NCBI GenBank assembly: GCA_021029095.1
Contig: JAJOHG010000458.1
Span: forward strand, 1 to 18,469
Direction: 5' to 3'
DNA: 18,469 nt
From: Phellopilus nigrolimitatus
Lineage: Eukaryota; Basidiomycota; Agaricomycetes; Hymenochaetales; Hymenochaetaceae
Shown: in pieces, positions 1-6,342 of the stretch
How positions within the stretch are numbered: position 1 is the stretch's first letter
Layout of the letters: every line of letters starts with the position of its first letter
Position numbers and translations under genes: made by a program
The notes under the pieces: model-generated
Database searches by the model: none
Seen by the model: only the letters and a program-made list of their open reading frames with translations
What the model was told of the DNA's origin: nothing

Positions 1-243
1 TCGCATGCTTTTCCGCTCCTGTTTAAGCTTGAGGACAGAAGCAACCGTTGACTCTGTCTCGAAATTCGAGGTGGAAGAGACGACACCCTGGTATTCGATG
101 TGGAGGGGAGATTCGTGCAGGCGGGTGGCGAGCGACGGCGTTTTGAACATGAGGGTAATAGCATGTCGGGGGGAGAGGTTGCGACGGAGGTGGAAAGCGA
201 CGAGTTGGCCGACGGGGCCCAAACCCAAGACATGAAGGCGCAT
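1..243 (-). CDS. 2-dehydropantoate 2-reductase, N-terminal part (runs off left edge)
   Basis: Ketopantoate reductase reduces 2-dehydropantoate to pantoate with NADPH, on the pathway to vitamin B5 and coenzyme A. The complement of 243 to 1 is open for 81 codons without a stop and continues beyond the window. It opens MRLHVLGLGPVGQLVAFHLRR: a beta strand followed by the GxGxxG dinucleotide-binding loop (G7, G9, G12) and helix, the usual first unit of the PanE/ApbA family. Most of the Rossmann domain and the whole helical substrate domain lie outside. The ATG at 243-241 is chosen because the same frame has an upstream TGA with no ATG between. A CACGTG box lies at 507-512, about 265 nt upstream. 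The family call is good; in fungi this fold also covers paralogues whose substrate is untested, so the reaction is inferred. Confidence 0.72.
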   Translation of the reverse strand, partial: MRLHVLGLGPVGQLVAFHLRRNLSPRHAITLMFKTPSLATRLHESPLHIEYQGVVSSTSNFETESTVASVLKLKQERKSMR

Positions 244-960
244 GTCACTGTCAGATCTGCCGACGGTTGCATGGACATCAACACCTGTGTTTTGAAAGCC
301 ATTCGTGATAATTCTTTGCCATTTTCTTCATTTTCTACTCACAATAATACTCCCCAAAAAGAAGGGATGCTGTAGTGGGTGACCCTTATATCATCACGGT
401 TTCGTGGAAGGCTTGATGGCAGGCGTTTAGTTGCAACGGTTTTGCGGAGGAAGACTGGAGACTAGAGCACTCTACACGTAGAAATAAATTTCGAGCGCGA
501 CTTAAGCACGTGATTGTGAGACTCTCGTCTTTTTATGGCTCGTCTATGATAGGCTCGCTTCTGGCGAGCCGTCAAGTGGTGGAAGCACCACGGATCGTAC
601 ACCGCCAACTGAGTCAAATGTTGTTAAGACAAACAGAGGTATATGCCTTAGAAGTGTCACAAATAGTGTCGAATAATGGATCGTGGAAATGTTGATATGG
701 GATTTTTTGGAAAAACATAATTGAAATATTTTAATTAAATACACATATTATGTTCGGGACAAACTGGCGAAAAAACGGAAAATTCTCTAGTGAATTAAGA
801 TTTACATTGTTGTAATTGGAGGATATCATGTAAGGTTTTTTAATGCTACAACAAGTGTTAATACAGGGTTTGTGTTGTGTTGTAAGGCCGATGGGCAGCA
901 AGATCAGTATTACATTTTGTACTTATTTATGCAAGACTTGCCCAGATGTTGGTTGAGGAT
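244..960. other. Intergenic, AT-rich, no gene seen
   Basis: This stretch upstream of the minus-strand pantoate reductase carries only short ORFs with no recognisable motif. It should contain that gene's promoter; a CACGTG E-box at 507-512 is the only regulatory-looking word I can point to. From about 690 the composition becomes strongly AT-rich, with runs of T and A, which would fit decayed mobile DNA at the left flank of the gene-fragment island. Confidence 0.5.
552..570. repeat. Short perfect GC-rich hairpin
   Basis: GGCTCGC (552-558) and GCGAGCC (564-570) are perfect reverse complements separated by the 5-nt loop TTCTG. It stands out in otherwise AT-rich intergenic DNA. Function is unknown and it may be chance. 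Confidence 0.35.
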
Positions 961-1027
961 TAGCCGACAAATGTTAGACATTTTCGGAGACATCCGAGTG
1001 ATGTATCTGGAGGCGTTCAAACAACTT
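961..1027 (+). repeat. Left copy of diverged inverted repeat flanking the gene-fragment island
   Basis: The 15-mer TAGCCGACAAATGTT at 961-975 recurs inverted at 4036-4050. Moving inward, two more words match in the same order and similar spacing: CGAGTGA (995-1001, partner 4014-4020) and AACAACTT (1020-1027, partner 3995-4002). One 15-mer match could be chance in a window this size, but three collinear words suggest two diverged copies of one repeat in opposite orientation. I see no target-site duplication, and the true ends of the repeat are not defined. Confidence 0.45.
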
Positions 1028-1189
1028 CAACCAAAAAGTAATCTACATATATAGGAAAACACGTAGTAATTACACAAGGCAGAGGTGCAATGCAATGCTA
1101 CAAGTCATGTACATGGTTTCGACCATAAAGATACAGATAACCCGTTACTTCGTCATCAACAAAACTTATGTAATCTCTAAAATCATTGT

Positions 1190-1360
1190 TTTTTCGTTCA
1201 CACGAACTTGAACTTGTGCTGTCATGCCTAAACGTCACCATCAAGCTGGGCTACGTGAATGCTAAAGTACGTCGCATACCATGTTTTCTCTCTTGGTTTT
1301 CTATACAACGCACCCATGGCAGTAAGAAACAGGTCTACAAATGCGATACAACGGAGCAAG
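1190..1360 (+). pseudogene. eIF2-gamma fragment, first copy, intron retained
   Basis: The segment encodes NVTIKLGYVNAK (from about 1231), the signature following the first G-domain segment of eIF2-gamma (family form NITIKLGYANAK). A GT-AG intron follows at 1267-1332, then VYKCD, the start of the zinc-ribbon-like Cys segment. Upstream bases at 1198-1216 resemble the coding for the preceding VRFKNEL. Similarity stops near 1360. The same exon-intron-exon unit recurs in the larger copy at 2350-2480, so the two are duplicates at DNA level with the intron at the same position. This is a fragment with no start and no G-domain core, so it cannot make a factor. Confidence 0.7.
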
Positions 1361-1382
1361 GTTGGTGGGCGCACGGCGGCTG

Positions 1383-2045
1383 CTACTGCGAACCACTTTG
1401 GACAACAGTTAAACGCACAACCACACCACGGTGCGGTTGCAAGTGGTCTCTCAATGCACCCTCCTTCACCTGCACCGTCACGACCATCTGCTCAACCGAG
1501 AAGCCCAATGGAGTTCCGTCGAAAGGGAAGCGCTCGAAGTCGCCTGCAAGGTCGAGCTCGTCCCAGTGGTGCTCTTCTACACAATCAAATACGAAGACAG
1601 TGAATAGCGGAACGTCCTTGAAGACGTGTCCGCCATCGGCGACTGCTGGATCGAAGGTGGTCGGAGGGGTTTTCCCCGAGCTGTCGTCAAAACAGCGGAA
1701 GATCGAGTTTGTGGATGATCTTGACTTCTCGACGGATGAAGAGTGGGACACGGAGGACGGTTTGGAGGAGGCTGAGCGCACGAACGGAGAGATTGTTCCC
1801 TCCGCCACGGATCGCAGGCTTGCGGAGGCAGCGGCAGAGGCACAAAGGCAAATAGACCTTTTTGTGAAGGTCGACCGCCGCTCTTACACGAATCCCAACC
1901 GTACAAATTCTGGCCTGCTTTCTTCGATATTCCATTCCGACCCCACGCTCTTGCCTGCGGACCACCCATATAGGCATAGCAAGTCTACGCAGGACATCCT
2001 CGCGCAGCCAGGCCGTGCTCTATCAGCCCGCACCTCTGCAACCGT
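1383..2045 (+). pseudogene. Fragment of a fungal DUF3295-type (nitrogen-regulator-like) protein
   Basis: The plus strand reads low-complexity Ser/Pro text with MHPPSPAPSRPSAQPRSPMEF in one frame (up to about 1600). It then continues in another frame with an acidic stretch (FSTDEEWDTEDG, about 1720-1757), AEAQRQIDLF (about 1822-1860), RRSYTNPNRTNSGLLSSIF and DPTLLPADHPYR. That order of features (acidic patch, AxEAQRQ helix, RSY-N-NRT-SGLL, DP-x-P-HPYR) is how I remember basidiomycete DUF3295 proteins related to Mks1/GATA-associated regulators. This match is from memory and moderate. The change of frame near 1600, the missing ends and the direct abutment to eIF2-gamma pieces on both sides argue for a dead gene piece. 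A competing minus-strand ORF (1808-1383) is judged a shadow. Confidence 0.45.
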
Positions 2046-2062
2046 CAAAGAGCACCACTGCT

Positions 2063-3738
2063 ATGCCTATCGAGGTCGACCGAACAAAACTCTCGCTCTT
2101 GTCGCCCGAGGTTATTTCCAAATAGGTGCGTGTCCTGCTGTTTTAATGAACATCACTTGCGTTGAGCTCATTGGCTTGTTCCGTTAGGCGACATTAAATC
2201 TTGGTACATAAATTTCATTCCAGTCATGAGAGGTGGCTGAATACGAAATGCTCATGGCACGGTGGGATACTGCAGGCACAATTGGGCACGTCGCGCACGG
2301 GAAGTTGACAGTGGTGAAGGTTATCTCGGGGGTTATGACCGTGCGCTTCAAAAACGACCTCGTCCGGAATTGATCACCGTCAAGCTGGGCTACGCGAATG
2401 CAAAAGTGCGTCGTATGCCGCTTTTCTCTTCTGCTTTTCCATCTTACGGCGGCAAGACATAGATATATAAATGCGAGAACAAGGCGTAGCTGTGACAGGG
2501 CTGCTATCGCTCGTACCACTCCAACAAGGAGGATCACCCGCCGTGCGAGGGTGCGAGCATCACATGAAGCTGTTCAGGTATGTCTCCTCGTCAACTGACC
2601 CGAACACGATATTCTCATGGCCACCATACATGACTGCTGCACTCCTTCTCATCGCTGGGAATGGGTTGTGCCCGCAGCCCCAGATTTCTGAGCATCCCAC
2701 CGCCGTGGAGATCATAAAGCTCCAGAACATCATCATTCTGTGAAACAAGGTTGACTTGATCAAGGAGGCACAGGTGCTCGGGCACCAGAAGACGACAGCG
2801 ATTGAGGGAGGATAGAACTTGGCTGCGACGGACTCCCACTCTGGCTGGCTTGCTGGAAGAAATGTTCTGCGAGTGGTGGACGACTATAATGAGCTCAAAA
2901 TGTTCAAGGAAAGAAAGGGCGGGAAGGGAAGAACACAGTAAAAGGTGCGTTCGCGTCAACTGAGAAAGAAAAACTCTTGCCACAGAACTGAGAGGGCTCT
3001 GCTCGCATACAGGCACCGTGGCGGAGGTGTCGCCCCATCGTTCCGATCTCCACGCAGCTAAAATACAGCATCGACGCAGCGAACGAGTACATCGTGAAGC
3101 GGATCCTGATCCCAGTGTGGGACTTCATGTTGTCCCGGTGGTCGAATATTGTCGCCGCGGTTGAATGTCGTGCCGCGGTTGATCGTCATCCACTCGTTCG
3201 ACGTGAACAAGCCAGGCGCGGAGGTCAATGAGCTGAAGAACGGTGTCACGGGCGGCTTGATTCTCGCGGGCGTGCTCACGCTCGGCATGCATGTTGAGAT
3301 CTGCCCGGACATCGCCACGAAGGCCGCGCAAGGCCACAACCGCTGCCACCCGATCTTCAGCTGCATTGTCACCTTGCTCGCGGAGAACAACCAGCTACAA
3401 TTCACGGTGTCCGGCGGGCTCATTGGCGTGGGCACGATGATCGACCCGACGCTGTGCCGCGCGGACTGGCTCGTCGGGCAAGCTGCCCTAGATCTACACC
3501 GGTGCGTCACTCCATCCTTCTCACATTTGCTTCAGTGCGCTTACGCCCTTCCTTCTGCGCGCACAGAGCTCGAGGTCAGTCTGTTCCGCTTACGGTGCTT
3601 GTTGGATACCCAGACAGAGGACAAGAAGACAGCAAAGGTGACGAAGTTCGTGAAGAACGAGCTGCTGCTGATCAACATCAGCTCGACGTCGACTGGTGGG
3701 TGTGTGCTCAGCGTGAAGGTAAACCTCAAGGCGCTTGA
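2063..3738 (+). pseudogene. GCD11: Translation initiation factor eIF2-gamma pseudogene (introns retained)
   Basis: eIF2-gamma is the GTPase subunit that carries initiator tRNA to the 40S ribosome. This copy follows the gene in order: start MPIEVDRTKL at 2063, LSPEVISK then TAG (2123-2125) where the family has Gln, intron 2126-2187, intron 2204-2275, then [10 protein letters not shown]. The P-loop Ser is Leu (TTG 2305-2307). A frameshift at about 2371 precedes ITVKLGYANAK, followed by intron 2406-2462 and IYKCEN. The DCPGHD switch region is damaged and shortened near 2590-2640. AALLLIAGN and PQPQISEH follow, then TGA (2741-2743) for Gln before NKVDLIKEA. About 190 foreign bases sit at roughly 2810-3005. 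PISTQLKYSIDAANEYIVKRI and the domain II block from [10 protein letters not shown] through CRADWLVGQ are well kept. An apparent intron lies near 3500-3560, then [10 protein letters not shown] and KNELLLIN. Similarity ends after SVKVNLKA, so roughly the last 45 residues are missing. It is dead. Confidence 0.88.
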
Positions 3739-3910
3739 GCATCCTCCACCACCTGCACCCCGACATCCGGCTCTGCGCTGGCGTTGCCCACACATCGGAT
3801 GCAGCCTATACAGCATCTGCATCACAGCGAGCTAGGGTGGGAGGCGGGGGACCGATGCTCCTGTATTTTGTTATTGCTAGCTTAATTGATGTTTTTTATA
3901 TATAATTGAA

Positions 3911-3988
3911 TAATGACCAAGATTAAAATGCAAGAGCCCAATAGCATGACTAAAGACGTCTAAATAATCTTGGTGACTATGGTCATTA
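3911..3988. repeat. Nested AT-rich inverted repeats
   Basis: ACCAAGATTA (3916-3925) pairs with TAATCTTGGT (3965-3974). TAATGACCA (3911-3919) pairs with TGGTCATTA (3980-3988). The arms overlap on the left but not on the right, so the left arm could pair with either partner. This lies just inside the right flank of the gene-fragment island and fits the end of a small foldback element. No function is shown. Confidence 0.5.
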
Positions 3989-3994
3989 GGTGAC

Positions 3995-4050
3995 AAGTTG
4001 TTACGTCTTCAGGTCACTCGTAAAAACGCTTTTTAAACATTTGTCGGCTA
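3995..4050 (-). repeat. Right copy of diverged inverted repeat flanking the gene-fragment island
   Basis: Read on the complement from 4050, this begins with the 15 bases found at 961-975 and then shares CGAGTGA (4020-4014) and AACAACTT (4002-3995) in the same order as the left copy. The span between the outer 15-mers is about 3.09 kb and contains all the eIF2-gamma and DUF3295-like pieces. Adjacent DNA (4081-4190) has further palindromic and repeated words typical of a small transposon end. Confidence 0.45.
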
Positions 4051-4589
4051 TATTGCATGGGCATCTGCGGCAGCGGCTGACCGACAGTTGCCGAAAGCTT
4101 CGCAAAACATCCCCGAGGATTGTCATTAAGGGACACATCTGCATGTTGCGTTCAGATGTCCTCGGAAAGGTTGCCCCGAGGCCATTTGGTCACATATATT
4201 AAAGACTCATTGGGAAATGGTATAAAAACATGGCCTATTTAAAAACGGTCAAACAATTGGCGTAATGGTCTTCAAAAAACACTTCTCTAAGAGTCAAATT
4301 ACGTTCTTATCATGACATTCAAACAGCACAGCGTCAATCTCTTTTAAACATTTTGTTCAAATTGCGGTGTACCGGACGGAGAAAACATCGTACTGCTGAC
4401 CGTCCTCCATGACTTAGAAAAACATTTTAAAAATTATACATATTTTTGTGTGCTCAGCGGGATCTGTTTTGCCTTCCCGGCCCGGGTAACCCGCCCTTAC
4501 TTATATACCGTTTTGGCCCCGACTATGATGCGTTATCTGATTCTCTCTCAAGCCACTACCATCTCGCTCACAACCAGCCAATATCCAAC
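4051..4589. other. Intergenic: repeat-like end, then reductase promoter
   Basis: No gene is seen. At 4111-4181 the words CCCCGAGG (4111-4118 and 4174-4181) repeat directly. ACATCTG (4135-4141) with CAGATGT (4153-4159), and CCGAGGA (4113-4119) with TCCTCGG (4159-4165), are inverted pairs, giving a foldback-like unit. From 4200 to 4450 the DNA is AT-rich. A GC-rich patch (about 4475-4497) immediately precedes the TATA box of the reductase gene. Confidence 0.5.
4502..4507 (+). promoter_or_regulatory. TATA box of the aldo/keto reductase gene
   Basis: TATATA follows a GC-rich patch and lies about 83 nt upstream of the ATG at 4590, a normal distance for a fungal core promoter. No transcription start is visible by inspection. 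Confidence 0.55.
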
Positions 4590-6108
4590 ATGTCCGCCGT
4601 TGTCCTCAAGAGAACTGGCCAGAAAGTGCGTCACAAACAATACGCGCTAGCTTCTTCGGTTGTGACTAACGAAGTAATACAGATGCCTCTCGTAGGGTGT
4701 GTCAGCTGCTTTATTTCAGCGCATATAGTCTGATTGACGCGATGTACGAACAAAGTTTCGGCCTCTGGAAGGTGATTTATTGTTTACACTCATGTTCGCC
4801 GCTGCCGATCTGAAAGTTTCTCTTTCAGGTTCCCAGGCCTTCTTGTGCAGACGTGAGTTGTTGAACGTCTCGTTCCTTTTCCACCATCTCACAGATCATG
4901 CATTTAGACCGTGTACAACGCCATTAAGGCCGGTTACCGCCTCTTCGACGGCGCTGGTGATTACGGCAATGAAAAGGAAGCCGGCGAGGGTGTTGCGAGA
5001 GCGATCAAGGATGGTCTCGTGAAGCGTCAGGATCTCTGTGAGTGCGCCTAGTAAAATACTTGTTCTTGATTATGACTGTTCCGTTGTTAGTTATCACTTC
5101 CAAGGTATACTTGTCTGCTGTAACGTTTTCGGCAGGAAGGAGATGCTTACGAGTTACCGTGGTTGCAGCTCTGGAACACTTTCCATGCCCATGATCACGC
5201 GAAAGCTCTAGCCAAGCACCAGCTGGAACTGTGGGGCATCGATTACTTTGATCTTTTCTTAGTGCACTTCCCTATCGCTTTAGCGTACGTTGATCCTAGC
5301 CACCGCTACCCTCCTGAATGGTGGGGTGACGACAAGAAAGTCCATCTTCGTGCGTGGTTTTATGTTATTGCAGTCCTGCTGATATCAATGATCGCTTCAG
5401 AGAACACCCCGTTTCAGGAGACATGGGGCGCGATGGAGGAACTTGTTGACGAGGGCTTAGCGAAAAACATTGGGATCAGGTTAGACAACAGCAGGCTTGG
5501 TTAATTAAAGGATAAAAACTAAACCCTACTTTCAGCAACTGCCAGGGTTCTATCATCCTCGATATTCTTCGCTACGCTCGCATTGAGCCGCAGGTGCTTC
5601 AGATTGAACTCCACCCTTATTTGACTCAGGAGGCTCTTGTCAAGCTTGCCAAAACCCTCGGTATCGCTATCACCGCATATTCGTCTTTCGGCCCGCAGAG
5701 CTACGTCGAGCTCGGTGTCGACAAAGGCGTCAAGGGACTCTTGGAGCGCGACGATGTATCTTCGATTGCCAAGACTCACGAGAGGAGTGAGTCATCTCAA
5801 AGATAACTTACTTATATTGAAGCAAACATCTAACGCCTCTTTCCGCAGCTCCTGCGCAAGTTCTACTCCGCTGGGCGACGCAGCAGGGTGTCGCAGTCAT
5901 CCCGAAGAGCAACGACGAGAAGCGTGTGGTCGCCAATCTTAATTGCGACAACTTCAACCTCACTGAAACCGAGCTGAAGCAGTTGAGCTCACTGAATATC
6001 AACCTTCGTGTGAGTGAAATATTCGTGAATCTGCGGCTGGTATTGACAGCTTCAATCCAGCTCAACGATCCTGCTGAGATTGACCCCCGTCTGGGTATCT
6101 TCGCGTAA
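4590..6108 (+). CDS. XYL1: Xylose-reductase-type aldo/keto reductase, 11 exons, 317 aa
   Basis: Predicted cytosolic NAD(P)H-dependent aldose reductase, by similarity D-xylose to xylitol. Hand-spliced exons: 4590-4625, 4683-4696, 4756-4771, 4829-4852, 4908-5037, 5091-5104, 5169-5349, 5401-5479, 5536-5786, 5849-6009 and 6061-6108. They sum to 954 nt with no internal stop. All introns are GT-AG and mostly 51-64 nt. The catalytic tetrad is complete: D44 and Y49 (in GAGDYG), K78 (FITSK) and H111 (FLVHFP), nearly the numbering of yeast xylose reductases. YVDP..RYPPEWW and IGISNCQG are family blocks. The coenzyme 2'-phosphate loop IPKSNDEKR (K268, S269, N270, R274) has the K-S-N-x3-R pattern of this subfamily. 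Length matches the usual 315-325 aa. The 5350-5400 intron is 51 nt and stop-free, so retention would only add 17 residues. Another aldose or glycerol substrate cannot be excluded. Confidence 0.9.
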
Positions 6109-6142
6109 GAGTAAAATGGGACGTGCTGAGATATTCAGTGTA

Positions 6143-6148
6143 AATAAA
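6143..6148 (+). terminator. Polyadenylation signal of the reductase gene
   Basis: AATAAA occurs 35 nt after the stop codon and is followed by an A-rich run. This suggests a short 3' UTR and leaves about 190 nt before the next start codon. Confidence 0.55.
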
Positions 6149-6286
6149 GAAAAAAAAATGTAGCTTTTAGCATGTGTGTACGCAACCTGCGCGATTGAAA
6201 TGGAGACTGTTTGTCAAGTAGAGGCTGCGCCGATCTTACTCGCGTATCCGCAGTGATGTAACGTGATCGGAGCTTGAATTGATTCG

Positions 6287-6294
6287 TATATATA
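6287..6294 (+). promoter_or_regulatory. TATA box of the PB1-protein gene
   Basis: TATATATA lies about 49 nt upstream of the ATG at 6343, in a 234-nt gap after the reductase gene. The close spacing implies a short 5' leader. Confidence 0.55.
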
Positions 6295-6342
6295 CTTGCC
6301 GGCGCTGCATCTCCGCGAAGTGTCCCGCATCATCTAACGACG

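Noticed and set aside
1383..1808. 141-codon minus-strand ORF opposite the DUF3295-like fragment
   Set aside because: No recognisable motif; the plus strand carries family-like text (acidic patch, AEAQRQIDLF, DPTLLPADHPYR). Taken as a shadow frame, though its lower half is not fully excluded.
2063..3738. Processed (retro-) pseudogene of eIF2-gamma
   Set aside because: Introns with GT-AG ends remain at 2126-2187, 2204-2275 and 2406-2462, which an mRNA copy would lack.
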